Under the pieces are notes generated by a model. It ran no database searches. It had not been told where the DNA came from and saw only the letters and a program-made list of their open reading frames with translations. The translations under genes were made by a program, and so were the position numbers. A DNA stretch of 64,000 nucleotides from G963717155 sp963717155 (lineage in GTDB: Bacteria; Actinomycetota; Thermoleophilia; Gaiellales; JALYLC01): assembly GCA_963717155.1 (NCBI GenBank), contig OY970326.1, forward strand, positions 4,774,001-4,838,000, written 5' to 3'. Numbering within the stretch: position 1 is the first letter of the stretch; each line of letters begins with the position of its first letter. Positions 27,973 through 37,099 of this stretch are shown in pieces.

Positions 27973-29287
27973 TTACGAGGCGCTCGACCGACCTGGTGGG
28001 CTCAACCGGATAAACCTCCTCGCGCCGCTTCGTCACCGCGACTTCCGGCGCCTCTGGGTGGGTATGACCGTCTCGCTCGTCGGCGACGGCGCGTTCCTGG
28101 TCGCGATGGCCTGGGAGGTCTACTCGCTGTCGAACGCCGTCACTGCGCTCTCGACCGTCGGGATCGCAATGACCGTCCCGACCATCGTGCTGCTCCTGGT
28201 GGGCGGCGTCGTGACCGACCGCTTCGATCGGCGGCGGGTGATGCTCGCGGCCGACCTGATCCGCGGCGTCGCGGTCGGCACGCTCGCGGTCCTCGCTCTG
28301 ACCGACTCGCAGGAGATCTGGCAGATCGTCGCGCTGAGTGCGGTCTACGGCGCCGGCACGGCGTTCTTCGGCCCGGCGTTCGACGCGATCGTCCCGCAGA
28401 TCCTCGCGCAGGACGAGCTGGCCCAGGCAAACGCGCTCGACCAGCTGGTGCGGCCGATCGCGTTCCGGTTGATCGGGCCGGCCCTCGGCGGGTGGCTCGT
28501 CGCCTCGATCGGAGCCGGTTCCGCGTTTGCGCTCGACGCCGCCTCGTTCATCGTCTCCGCGGTCGCCGTGCAGTCGCTCGCGCGGCTTCCGGTGGTGCGG
28601 ACGTCTGCCGGCTCGGTGGTGGACGAGATCCGCGAGGGGTTCCGCTTCGTGCGGGCGCGCGTCTGGCTCTGGGGCACGCTGCTGGCGGCCGCGATCGCCT
28701 ACCTCGCGTTCATGGGCCCCGCCGAGGTCCTGCTGCCGTTCCTCGTCAAGAACGAGCTGCACGCGGGTGCCGGGGCGCTCGGCCTCGTGTTCGCCGCGGG
28801 CGGAATCGGCGCGATTCTGAGCGCCCTGGTCGTGGGACAGCGCGGGCTCCCGCGGCGTGACATCACGTGGATGTACCTCGCGTGGACGATCGCGACGGTC
28901 GCGGTCGCCGGTTACGGCATCGCCCAGTCGGTGTGGCAGCTGATGCTTGCCTGCTTCGTGTTCAACGCGCTCGAGACTGCGGGCACGATCGTGTGGGCGA
29001 CCGCCAAGCAGCGGCACGTTCCGGCGTCGATGCTCGGTCGCGTCTCGAGCCTCGACTGGCTCATCTCGATCGGCCTCGTGCCGGTGTCACTGGCCCTCAC
29101 CGGGCCGATCGCCGGTGCGATCGGCCCTCGTGCGACGCTCGTGTGGGCCGGCCTGCTCGGTGCGGCCGTCACGTTGGCGGCGCTGTTCCTGCCCGGGATG
29201 CGCGCGATCGAGTCGCGGCGAGGCGCGACGCTCACGGTGGTCAGGCAGCGGGACGACGGCCCGGCCGACCAGCGTGAGGCTGCCTAG
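27962..29287 (+). CDS. MFS transporter (EntS/MFS_3-like exporter)
   Basis: About 441 residues with roughly 12 transmembrane helices. The N-terminal signature LLAPLRHRDFRRLWVGMTVSL and the loop 2-3 motif GGVVTDRFDRRRVML are typical of MFS_3 multidrug or siderophore exporters. GTG 27962 is preferred: it lies 5 nt after AAGGA and overlaps the GGDEF-EAL stop by 11 nt; an in-frame upstream start (27899) would overlap much more. The substrate cannot be predicted. Confidence 0.85.
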   Translation: MQHSYEALDRPGGLNRINLLAPLRHRDFRRLWVGMTVSLVGDGAFLVAMAWEVYSLSNAVTALSTVGIAMTVPTIVLLLVGGVVTDRFDRRRVMLAADLIRGVAVGTLAVLALTDSQEIWQIVALSAVYGAGTAFFGPAFDAIVPQILAQDELAQANALDQLVRPIAFRLIGPALGGWLVASIGAGSAFALDAASFIVSAVAVQSLARLPVVRTSAGSVVDEIREGFRFVRARVWLWGTLLAAAIAYLAFMGPAEVLLPFLVKNELHAGAGALGLVFAAGGIGAILSALVVGQRGLPRRDITWMYLAWTIATVAVAGYGIAQSVWQLMLACFVFNALETAGTIVWATAKQRHVPASMLGRVSSLDWLISIGLVPVSLALTGPIAGAIGPRATLVWAGLLGAAVTLAALFLPGMRAIESRRGATLTVVRQRDDGPADQREAA

Positions 29288-29790
29288 GCCTTACCTTGTT
29301 CGACGGGCACGAGGTACACCGGGACCCGCGCCTTGCGCGCGACCCGGTAGGGCTCGTGGGCCCAGCTGAAGTCGCCGAGCAGGCCGCGATCGTGGTCGCA
29401 GCCCATCACGATCGCGTCAGCCTTGAACCACGTCGCCTCGCCCAGGATCCGCTTCGTCGCCCTCCGCGTGCCGATCACGTGGCCGGAGGCCTCGAAGCCG
29501 GCCTTCTTCAGGGCCAGGACGGTCTGCCGCACGATCAGGCGCTGCTCATCCCACTCGCGCTTGCTCGGCAACAGCCCGGGGTTGGGAAACCCGAGGCTGG
29601 TGCCGTGCACGCGAGCGATCGTGACGACCCTCACCCTGGCCGTCCGAGGTCGGGCCAGGGTGAAGGCCATCTGCAGCACGTTCCACGGGATCGGTCGCCC
29701 CTCGGATGCGACGACCACGCGCTCGATCGTGAGCTCGGACGGGTCCGGCGGCTCGGAGACGCGACGCAGCAGTGTGTGCGGGACGATCAG
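29284..29790 (-). CDS. Universal stress protein family (possible CTG start)
   Basis: USP-like alpha/beta domain: RVVVASEGRPIPWNVLQMAF at the first strand and KADAIVMGCDHDRGLLGDFSW near the ATP-binding loop (a loose version of G-x2-G-x9-G-S/T), ending VPVYLVPVEQGKA. No ATG, GTG or TTG lies at a sensible N-terminus. A CTG at 29790 overlaps the TGA of the upstream permease gene as CTGA; the first GTG (29718) would begin inside the first strand. The CTG start is therefore proposed but unproven. Being coupled to the permease, it may modulate that transporter under stress. Confidence 0.7.
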   Translation of the reverse strand: MIVPHTLLRRVSEPPDPSELTIERVVVASEGRPIPWNVLQMAFTLARPRTARVRVVTIARVHGTSLGFPNPGLLPSKREWDEQRLIVRQTVLALKKAGFEASGHVIGTRRATKRILGEATWFKADAIVMGCDHDRGLLGDFSWAHEPYRVARKARVPVYLVPVEQGKA

Positions 29791-31322
29791 CGGGTGTCGA
29801 TCACGGGCGGTACCGTGTCCAGCGGAGTGGCCTCGCCGACATGCTTCGGATCCTCGACCCGCGTCCTCCACCAGTAGAGCGGCAGGTACGCGAGCAGGAT
29901 GGCCCAGCCGATGAAGTAGTAGATGCGCGTGTTGGCGCCGCCGAGTGACGCGTTCGGGAGCCCCGTGTACACGATGCCGCCGTACAGCCAGATGATGAAG
30001 TAGAAGACTGCCAGGAAGAGCGCGACGTACTTCATGAACTCGGGCAGCCGGAACGGTCTGCGCATCTCGGGATGGAACCGGCGCAGCAGGTAGTAGCCGA
30101 CGAGCACCGGGATGAACGAGGCCGTGTAGCCGACGTTCGAGAGCGAGTAGATCTCGACCGCACCGCCGGTGAAGATGAGTGCGATCGAGCACACGACGTT
30201 GAAGCCCATCGAGAATCCGGGCACGCTGTGCCTGTTGACCGACGCGAACACGCGCGGGAACTGGCCGTCGAGTGCCATCTGGTAGACGGCCCGGCCCGAG
30301 CCCATGATCGCGTTCAGCACCGACAGCATCAGCGCGATCACGAGCATCGTAGAGATCATCCAGTCGAGCCAGCTCGCGCCGCTGCCGAAGATGGCGCTCG
30401 CGAAATCGGAGAAGATCGTGCGCGGGTCGGCAAGCGCCGGGTTTCCGAGCTTCTCCGCGCCGAGCACGACCACGAACGCGATCGGGATCATCGTGTAGAT
30501 GAAGAGCCCGTACAGACCCTCGAGGTTCATCGCGATCTTGGCGTCCGTGTCAGGGTTCTTGCATTCGCCGATGTAGCACGCTGCGGCCTCCATCGCGATC
30601 ACGTTCCATGTCAGGAGGAACGCGAATGCGATGTAGATGACCAGCCAGCTGTGGCCGAAGTCGTTCGTGAAGAAGCCCGTTCCGTCGAGCTGCTTGAAGC
30701 CCGACAGCTCGCCCCAGTCCGTGACGGACGGCTTGAAGAACGGCAGGATCGCGAGCAGCGTCAGCGGGATCATCGAGAGCAGACCGAGGACGGTCGCGAA
30801 CACTGCGCCGAAGCGGATGCCGAGCCAGGCGGGGATGGCGACGAGGAGGATGCCGACGACCGAGATGATGACGGTCCAGTATGCGATCGGAGTGTGAATC
30901 GGCGTGAAGCCGGCCTGTGAGAGGTTGAACTTCTCGGTGATGTAGAACGACGCCAGGATCATGTTGAGCGGAGCTACCGGAAACCAGCCGAGCCAGTACG
31001 CCCACGCGGTGAACCCGTTGACATGCTTCGCGAAGCCCGGCCAGCGGTCCTTGTATGCCGGATACGCGTAGGACGGCGATCCTCCGGTGCGCTCGGGCAT
31101 CATCGCCGACAGCTCGGCGAGCAGCAGGCACAGCAGGTAGCCGCTCAGGGTGATGACGACGATGACCGGGATCGACGCGGCGCCGAGCGACGTCACCATC
31201 ACCGGTGCGATCCCGGTGACGAGGATCGTCCCGGCGAGGCCGATGACGAACGCGCCCCACCAGTTCGTCTCCTTCTCGAGGCCGCTGCCCTCGTAGTCGA
31301 TCTGGTCCGGTTGCGTCGCCAC
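29787..31322 (-). CDS. APC-superfamily amino acid permease
   Basis: About 511 residues and around 12 transmembrane helices. N-terminal GAFVIGLAGTILVTGIAP and LLCLLLAELSAMMPERTGG match the APC family pattern (the 'E...P..GG.Y' region of helix 3), with YAYPAYKDRW following. It probably imports an amino acid or amine. GTG 31322 is preceded by GGAGGG at 5-6 nt. It is divergent from the cNMP/CBS/DUF294 gene, and a type III glutamine synthetase follows that gene, so the locus may handle amine or glutamate-type nitrogen sources. Confidence 0.85.
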   Translation of the reverse strand: MATQPDQIDYEGSGLEKETNWWGAFVIGLAGTILVTGIAPVMVTSLGAASIPVIVVITLSGYLLCLLLAELSAMMPERTGGSPSYAYPAYKDRWPGFAKHVNGFTAWAYWLGWFPVAPLNMILASFYITEKFNLSQAGFTPIHTPIAYWTVIISVVGILLVAIPAWLGIRFGAVFATVLGLLSMIPLTLLAILPFFKPSVTDWGELSGFKQLDGTGFFTNDFGHSWLVIYIAFAFLLTWNVIAMEAAACYIGECKNPDTDAKIAMNLEGLYGLFIYTMIPIAFVVVLGAEKLGNPALADPRTIFSDFASAIFGSGASWLDWMISTMLVIALMLSVLNAIMGSGRAVYQMALDGQFPRVFASVNRHSVPGFSMGFNVVCSIALIFTGGAVEIYSLSNVGYTASFIPVLVGYYLLRRFHPEMRRPFRLPEFMKYVALFLAVFYFIIWLYGGIVYTGLPNASLGGANTRIYYFIGWAILLAYLPLYWWRTRVEDPKHVGEATPLDTVPPVIDTR

Positions 31323-31449
31323 GTATTCCCTCCGTTCGAGACTGTCCGGTCGCCAGCGCGCTATGATCGCACGCGGCGTGGACGGGTGCAAGGCCCCTAC
31401 TGGCGGCATGCTGCGGGCACTTCCGCACCGCGGCTGACACCGCGGCGCC

Positions 31450-33261
31450 GTGTCCGCCGTCTCCGAGTTCCTGGCCCGGTTCCCGCCGTTCGACGCGCTC
31501 CCCGCGGGCGACCTCGGCACGATTGCGTCGCACGCCGAGGTCCGTCGGTACGGCCTCGGCGACAACATCCTCGTCGAGGACGGCGAGCCGGCGCACCACC
31601 TGTACGTCGTCGTCGAGGGCTCGGTCGAGCTCGTCCACCAGGAAGAGGTCGTCGAGGTCCTGGAGCCCGGTGAGTGCTTCGGCCACCCGTCGTTGCTGAC
31701 AGGCATGGCGCCGGCATTCACGGTGCGCGGTCATGAGCCGTCCGTCGTTTGCTACCTGATCGGCAGCGACGAGGCGCTCGCGGTTCTCGGGCGTCCGTCC
31801 GGTGCCGGCTACGTCGCGACCACGCTCAGGAAGCGTTTGACACTAACCGGACACGTGGTGCACGCGCTCCCGGAGATGGCGACGATCAGGGTCGAGGAGC
31901 TCATCAACCGGCCGCCCGTGTTCTGCCAGGCCGACGACACGATTCGCCTTGCCGCGCAGATCATGACTGACAATCACAGCTCTGCCATCCTCGTGCTGGG
32001 GCGGGATCAGCTCGAGATCGTCACCGACGGGACGCTGCGTGAGCGAGTCGTCGCGGGCGACGTGTCGCCGGATGTCGCGGTCCGGCATGTCGCCATCCCC
32101 GCCGTCAGGGTGATCCCAACTCACCTCGCGGTCGAGGCGATGATCGACATGCTTGCCGCGGAGGTCGACCACATCGTGGTGGAGGACGCCGTCCGCGGGC
32201 CGCTCGGGGTGCTGTCTGCCGCCGACCTGATGGTCAGCGAGGCGCACAGCCCTTTCGCGCTGCGCTACAGCATCCTGCGTGCGTCCAACGAGGACGAGCT
32301 CGTCGCCGCGGCAGGCAAGCTCTCGAAGCTGTTCCTCGCATTGCACAGCGCCGAGCTCTCGCCAGGCGACATCGGGCGCGTGCTCACGCTGCAGTTCGAA
32401 TCGCTCACCGCGAGGTTGATCGATCTGACAATCGAGGCGCACGGTCCGGCCCCGGTGGCGTGGGCATGGCTTGCGCTCGGAAGCGCTGCGCGTCGCGAGT
32501 TCACGCTCGCCTCCGATCAGGAGAACGCACTCGCGTACGCCGATGTCGATGCGGACAGCACGGTCGACGCGTACTTCGAGCGGTTCGCCGCCGACGTCAA
32601 CCGCGGTCTCGGCCGCTGCGGCTTCCCCCCGGACGCGAACAACGTCCTTGCAGAACGCGCGCTCTGGCGCATGTCCGAGAGTGCGTGGGCGAGCGTCTTC
32701 GAGGATTGTCTGACATCGCCGGACAGGTCGCACCTGATCCGCGCGACGGTCGCGTTCGACTTTCGCCAGATCTCCGGCGGCCTGCCGATCACCCCGCCGC
32801 TCGTCGCCATCCTCCGGCGGTCGAAGGATCACCCGGGGTTTCTCAAGCAGATCGCGCGCACCGCGACCGACATCAAGCCGCCGCTCGGGTTCAGGGGATC
32901 GCTCGCCGCCAAGAGCATCGACATCAAGCGGCGCGGCGTCATACCCACCACGAACCTCGCCCGCTTCTTCGCGCTCGCCAACGGCATCACGATCTCGAAC
33001 ACGCTCGACCGCATCGCGACGGCGCGGGGGATGAGCGTTCTCGATGCCGAGACGGCCACGGCGTTGCACGAGGCGACGATCGTGATCGCTCGCATCCGCT
33101 ACGACCATCACGCTGCACAGATCCACGCGGGCGACACGCCCGACAACATCATCGATCCCGGCACCATGCCTCCGTTGGCGCGGGCCCACCTCCGCGACGC
33201 CTTCCTGGCGGTGGGCCGCGCGCAGAAGAAGCTCGGCGTGTACACGCCGCTCGGCATCTGA
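31450..33261 (+). CDS. Cyclic-nucleotide-binding, CBS-pair, DUF294 putative nucleotidyltransferase
   Basis: About 603 residues. Residues ~8-115 form a cNMP-binding-like domain (GDNILVEDGEPAHHLYVVVEGSVEL). Residues ~145-270 are a CBS pair (DDTIRLAAQIMTDNHSSAILVLG ... HIVVED). Residues ~290-430 are a GlnD-type DUF294 nucleotidyltransferase (WLALGSAARREFTLASDQENAL, giving the G-S and D-x-E/D site). The DUF294 C-terminal domain follows. The family is thought to modify proteins in response to nucleotides and is related to the GlnD uridylyltransferase. The downstream glutamine synthetase, 95 nt later, makes nitrogen control an attractive inference. GTG 31450 is used; no clear Shine-Dalgarno. Confidence 0.88.
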   Translation: MSAVSEFLARFPPFDALPAGDLGTIASHAEVRRYGLGDNILVEDGEPAHHLYVVVEGSVELVHQEEVVEVLEPGECFGHPSLLTGMAPAFTVRGHEPSVVCYLIGSDEALAVLGRPSGAGYVATTLRKRLTLTGHVVHALPEMATIRVEELINRPPVFCQADDTIRLAAQIMTDNHSSAILVLGRDQLEIVTDGTLRERVVAGDVSPDVAVRHVAIPAVRVIPTHLAVEAMIDMLAAEVDHIVVEDAVRGPLGVLSAADLMVSEAHSPFALRYSILRASNEDELVAAAGKLSKLFLALHSAELSPGDIGRVLTLQFESLTARLIDLTIEAHGPAPVAWAWLALGSAARREFTLASDQENALAYADVDADSTVDAYFERFAADVNRGLGRCGFPPDANNVLAERALWRMSESAWASVFEDCLTSPDRSHLIRATVAFDFRQISGGLPITPPLVAILRRSKDHPGFLKQIARTATDIKPPLGFRGSLAAKSIDIKRRGVIPTTNLARFFALANGITISNTLDRIATARGMSVLDAETATALHEATIVIARIRYDHHAAQIHAGDTPDNIIDPGTMPPLARAHLRDAFLAVGRAQKKLGVYTPLGI

Positions 33262-33355
33262 GCGGCTGCTGCTCCGCGACACGCTGCCGACCGGTACATT
33301 CGTTCCTCACTCGAGGACCGCTGGCGGTGGAGCGAACCTATTGGAGGCGACGACG

Positions 33356-34711
33356 ATGTTGACGCACGACGATGTAAAGCGCCGCGCAAAGGACGACGGC
33401 ATCGAGTTCTTCCTGGCGCAGTTCGTCGACATGAACGGCAAGCCGAGCGCCAAGCTCATGCCGATCCAGGCGATCGACGACATGCTGACCGAGGGCGCAG
33501 GGTTCGCGGGGTTCGCCGCCGGCCCGATGGGCCAGAGCCCGGCGTCGCCCGACATGCTCGCCATCCCCGACATCAGCTCGTACACGAAGGTCCCGTGGCA
33601 GGAGGGACTCGGACGGTTCGCGTGTGACGTCACGGTCGAGGGCGAGCCATGGCCCTACTGCCCGCGCACGATCCTGCGTAACGCGATCGACCGTGCGGCC
33701 AAGCTCGGCTATCGCATGAAGATCGGGCTCGAGGCCGAGTTCTTCCTCGTGCGCAAGGACGAGAACGGCCGGCTCGTCGTGGACGACCCGCTCGACACCT
33801 CCGATCAGCCGTGTTACGACGCCAAGGCGCTGTACCGCAACTACGAGTTCCTGACGACGCTCTCGAAGTACGTCAATGGCCTCGGCTGGGGGAACTACGC
33901 GAACGACCACGAGGACGCGAACGGCCAGTTCGAGTCGAACTTCGAGTACGACGACGTCCTCGTCACGTGCGATCGCGCGATCTTCTTCCGTTACATGGTC
34001 CACGTCATGGCGCAGCAGCGCGACAAGCTCGCGACGTTCATGCCGAAGCCGTTCTCGAACCTGACAGGTAACGGCTGCCACTTCCACATCTCGCTGTGGG
34101 ACCCCTCGGGCGAGCGGAACCTGTTCGACGACGCGTCCGACCCGCGGGGCTTCGGCCTGTCGGAGCTCGCCTACCAGTTCATCGGCGGCGTCCTCGACCA
34201 TGCCTCGGCGGCCTCCGCGGTCGTGGCGCCGACGGTGAACTCGTACAAGCGGATCGGCGTCGGCGCTCCGACCTCGGGCGCCACCTGGTCTCCGGCGTAC
34301 GCGGCGTGGGGCGGCAACAACCGCACCCAGATGATCCGCGTGCCCGGCGGCCCGCGCTTCGAGCACCGTTCGGTCGACGGCTCGGCCAACCCGTACCTGG
34401 CAGCCGTCGCGATCCTCGCGTCGGGACTCGACGGCATCGAGCGCAAGCTCGATCCCGGCGAGGGCAACACCGCGAACCTGTACACGACCTCGCTCGAGGA
34501 GGTCGAGAAGCGGGGCATCAAGTCGCTTCCGTCCCACCTGCTCGAGGCGTGCGAGCACCTGCGGGGCGACGAGGTGCTGCGCGACTGGTTCGGCCACACG
34601 GGCACCGAGCACTACTCGGACTACATCGTCCAGACCAAGGTCGACGAGTTCAACGCGTACCACGGCGAGGTCTCGCAGTGGGAGGTCGACCGCTACCTCA
34701 CCGCGTTCTAG
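33356..34711 (+). CDS. Type III glutamine synthetase-like (GlnT/GMAS family)
   Basis: About 451 residues. Glutamine synthetase catalytic pattern: KIGLEAEFFLV (metal Glu), GNGCHFHISLWD (the 'H.H.S' loop), and ATP/ammonia residues in the segment ending RFEHRSVDGSANPYLA. The N-terminus LTHDDVKRRAKDDGIEFFLAQFVDMNGKP is typical of the class annotated as type III glutamate-ammonia ligase. That class includes gamma-glutamylmethylamide synthetase, so methylamine or another amine is a possible substrate. GGAGG (33343-33347) lies 8 nt before ATG 33356. A strong terminator follows. Confidence 0.9.
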   Translation: MLTHDDVKRRAKDDGIEFFLAQFVDMNGKPSAKLMPIQAIDDMLTEGAGFAGFAAGPMGQSPASPDMLAIPDISSYTKVPWQEGLGRFACDVTVEGEPWPYCPRTILRNAIDRAAKLGYRMKIGLEAEFFLVRKDENGRLVVDDPLDTSDQPCYDAKALYRNYEFLTTLSKYVNGLGWGNYANDHEDANGQFESNFEYDDVLVTCDRAIFFRYMVHVMAQQRDKLATFMPKPFSNLTGNGCHFHISLWDPSGERNLFDDASDPRGFGLSELAYQFIGGVLDHASAASAVVAPTVNSYKRIGVGAPTSGATWSPAYAAWGGNNRTQMIRVPGGPRFEHRSVDGSANPYLAAVAILASGLDGIERKLDPGEGNTANLYTTSLEEVEKRGIKSLPSHLLEACEHLRGDEVLRDWFGHTGTEHYSDYIVQTKVDEFNAYHGEVSQWEVDRYLTAF

Positions 34712-34717
34712 GTGACG

Positions 34718-34751
34718 CGGGACGCCCGGCCCGATGAGGCCGGGCGTCCCG
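34718..34751 (+). terminator. 14-bp perfect hairpin after glutamine synthetase
   Basis: CGGGACGCCCGGCC (34718-34731) pairs with GGCCGGGCGTCCCG (34738-34751) around loop CGATGA, seven bases after the stop codon. A short T run (34762-34765) follows. Intrinsic terminator. Confidence 0.85.
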
Positions 34752-34841
34752 CCGTGAAACGTTTTCGGCGCCCCGGGCAATACGACGTAGAAGCACGAGC
34801 ATCTCGGCTCGTTGCGACACCCGGACAAGGAGCAGCGCGCC

Positions 34842-35003
34842 ATGAGCATCGCCGTGTTGGTTGTCGCCGGATGCCTGCTGCTCGTAGCCGCGGGGTTCCT
34901 CGCGTCGGCGATCGACCGTCGCGCCGGCTGGAACGAGATCCCGCTCGAGCTCGACAGCAGCGTCGACCCCGACGAGCCGGCCGTCGTGTCGCGGCGCCTC
35001 TAG
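34842..35003 (+). CDS. Small single-pass membrane protein
   Basis: 53 residues: MSIAVLVVAGCLLLVAAGFLASAI is one transmembrane helix, then a charged tail (DRRAGWNEIPLELDSS, DPDEPAVVSRRL). AAGGAG (34827-34832) lies 9 nt before ATG 34842, which supports translation. It ends inside a 4-nt convergent overlap with selD. No family recognised. Confidence 0.5.
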   Translation: MSIAVLVVAGCLLLVAAGFLASAIDRRAGWNEIPLELDSSVDPDEPAVVSRRL

Positions 35004-36022
35004 CGAACCGTGACGCGCCCGGCCTTGCCGGAGCGCATGCGACCGACGATCGTTCCGACACCCTCGGCTCGATCTGCCGGCAGCGCCGCGAGCAGCCCAC
35101 CCGAGGTCTGAGCGTCGCAGGCCAGCAGCGCCAGGGCGGGCTCGACCGCCGGGTCGAACGAGGCGTACGCATCGGCCGCCTCGCGGTTGCGGCGCGAGCC
35201 GCCCGGGACGCGTCCCTGGCGGACCAGCTCGAGCGCGTAGGGGAGCAGCGGAAGGGCGGCGCTCTCCAGCTCGACCTCGAGCCCCGAGGCGGCGGCCAGC
35301 TCGCGCGCGTGCCCGACGAGGCCGAAGCCGGTCACGTCAGTCACCGCGTGGGGGTCGCGTGCACGCAGCGCGTTCGCAGCGTCCCGGTTCAACGTCGTCA
35401 TCGATGCGACCGCCGCGGCGATCGCCTCGTCCGGCGCGCTGCCGGCCTGGAGGGCGTTGGCGATCACCCCGGTTCCGAGCGCCTTCGTGAGCACGAGGGC
35501 ATCTCCGTCGCGGCCGCCGCTGTTCCGCCAGATCGAATCCACCCGCACCGTGCCGGTCACGGTCAGGCCGTAGATCGGCTCGGGCGCCACGATCGTGTGG
35601 CCGCCCAGGATCGCGATGCCTGCGGTAGCTGCCGTGTCCTGGCCGCCGCGCAGGATCGCGGCCACGGCGTCGCGTGGCAGCTCGGCCGGGAATCCGCCGA
35701 GCGCGAGTGCGAACAGCGGGATTCCCCCCATCGCGTAGATGTCCGAGATCGCGTTCGTCGCGGCGATGCGGCCGAACGTGAACGGGTCGTCGACGATCGG
35801 CGTGAAGAAGTCGACCGTCTGCACGATCGCCGTGCCGTCGTCGCCCACGGCGAAGCAGGCGGCGTCGTCGAGCGTCTCGTTACCGACCAGGACACGAGGA
35901 TCGATGCTCGCGACCGGTGCGCCGAGGAGCGCCGACAGCTCGCTCGCCGGGAGCTTGCACGCGCAGCCCCCGCCACGAGCGAGCTCGGTCAGCCGGAGCG
36001 GTGGGTTCTCGAGCTCGGCCAT
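35000..36022 (-). CDS. selD: Selenide, water dikinase (selenophosphate synthetase)
   Basis: About 340 residues. The catalytic loop is GGGCACKLP, with the Cys and Lys that correspond to the essential Cys17/Lys20 of the E. coli enzyme, so this SelD uses Cys at a position that is Sec in some others. Further motifs are DDAACFAVGD, VQTVDFFTPIVDDP (metal Asp) and FGRIAATNAISDIYAMGG. It makes selenophosphate from selenide and ATP, the selenium donor for Sec-tRNA and selenouridine. It lies 58 nt downstream of the LysR gene on the same strand and is divergent from a formate dehydrogenase with a UGA-encoded Sec, so the link is functional as well as physical. selA, selB and selC are not in the window. 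Confidence 0.95.
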   Translation of the reverse strand: MAELENPPLRLTELARGGGCACKLPASELSALLGAPVASIDPRVLVGNETLDDAACFAVGDDGTAIVQTVDFFTPIVDDPFTFGRIAATNAISDIYAMGGIPLFALALGGFPAELPRDAVAAILRGGQDTAATAGIAILGGHTIVAPEPIYGLTVTGTVRVDSIWRNSGGRDGDALVLTKALGTGVIANALQAGSAPDEAIAAAVASMTTLNRDAANALRARDPHAVTDVTGFGLVGHARELAAASGLEVELESAALPLLPYALELVRQGRVPGGSRRNREAADAYASFDPAVEPALALLACDAQTSGGLLAALPADRAEGVGTIVGRMRSGKAGRVTVR

Positions 36023-36080
36023 GCCGTGAGCATGCCAGCGCCCGGCCACCACCGCCAGCGTCGGCGATCGAACGCGTCGA

Positions 36081-36999
36081 TCACGGGGTCTCTGCTGCCG
36101 CGTCGATGGCGCTTGCGATGTCGCTCGCGGACGCGGAGTCGCGCAGTGCCCGGGCGAGCAGCGGCTCGGGATCCTGATCGAGCAGGACGAGTCCGACGCT
36201 GTGCGTCTGCTCGGGCTCGACGAGCGGGATCGCCCTGAGCCCCGGTGGAATGCCGTACTGGTGGAGCCACGGATGCGCCACGACGGCGGAGAGATTGCCG
36301 TCGTGCACCTGGGCGTACAGGGTGGAGATCGAGTTCGTCTCGACGACCGGTCGCGGCGTCACGCCTGCGTGGGCGAAGATCCCGTCGACGATGCGGCGGT
36401 TCTGCATGTCGGGGCTCAGCAGGCAGAGCGGCTCCTCGGCGGCGTCGCTCCACGTCACCGAGTCCTGTGCGCCGTGCGGCCCGTCGGCGGGTGTCAGCAG
36501 GAGGTAGCGCTCGCGGTACAGCGCGACGGTCCGCACGTTGCGCAGGGGCTCGTTGTCGAGGTACGTGAGCCCTGCGTGCAGGTCGAACTCCTGCAAGCCG
36601 CGCTCGATATCGCGCGAGTTGAGCGACATGATCGCTATCGCGACCTCGGGATGGCTTGCACGCAGCGGTCCCGTCAGCAACGACACGGCGGGGAGCGAGG
36701 TCGGGATCGCGCCGAGCCGGAGCCTGCCCGAGAGCCCGTGTCGCATCGATCCGAGCGTCGGCCTTCAACCCCTCGCAGTCCGCCAGGATGCGCTGCGCCC
36801 AGCTGAGCACGCGCTCGCCCTCGTTCGTGAATCCCTCGAAGCGCTGGCTGCGCTGGACGATCTGGACGCCGAGCTCGCTCTCGAGCCGGCGGATCCCCGC
36901 CGACAGCGTCGGTTGCGCCACGTGGCAGGCCCGAGCGGCGCGACCGAAGTGCCGTTCGCGCGCCAGCGCCGCGAGGTAGGTCAGCTGCTGGATCAGCAC
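36081..36999 (-). CDS. LysR-family regulator of the formate dehydrogenase operon, frameshifted
   Basis: Typical LysR length (~305 residues) after removing one extra base near 36745-36757. The helix-turn-helix is LTYLAALARERHFGRAARACHVAQPTLSAGIRRLE, split here as AALARERHFGRAA and ACHVAQPTLSAGIRRLE. The substrate-binding half follows (RLRLGAIPTSLPAVSLL, then VVETNSISTLYAQVHDG). GTG 36999 fits the family start and a TATCAT -10 box lies 7 nt upstream, giving a leaderless mRNA; ATG 37020 is an alternative. It is divergent from fdh, as fdsR is from the fds operon in Cupriavidus, and likely co-transcribed with selD. Confidence 0.85.
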
Positions 37000-37006
37000 G
37001 CACGAG

Positions 37007-37026
37007 ATGATAGACCGCATCTATCA
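37007..37026. promoter_or_regulatory. LysR-type operator overlapping the lysR -10 box
   Basis: Perfect inverted repeat TGATAGA-CCGCA-TCTATCA (37008-37026). Its core is ATAG-N7-CTAT, the classic LysR-type T-N11-A box. Its left arm covers the reverse-strand TATCAT (37007-37012) that serves as lysR -10 box, so the regulator can repress itself while acting on the fdh promoter to the right. Confidence 0.65.
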
Positions 37027-37099
37027 CCCAGTAGCTTCCGCCTCTTGGTCGCAGCCCCGTACGAATGGCATCCTGTGGTTGTCGAGCCGAGGAGCCGAG

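Noticed and set aside
37045..37066. TTGGTC and TACGAA as an fdh promoter
   Set aside because: Only 9 bp separate them; no convincing pair was found in the fdh leader.
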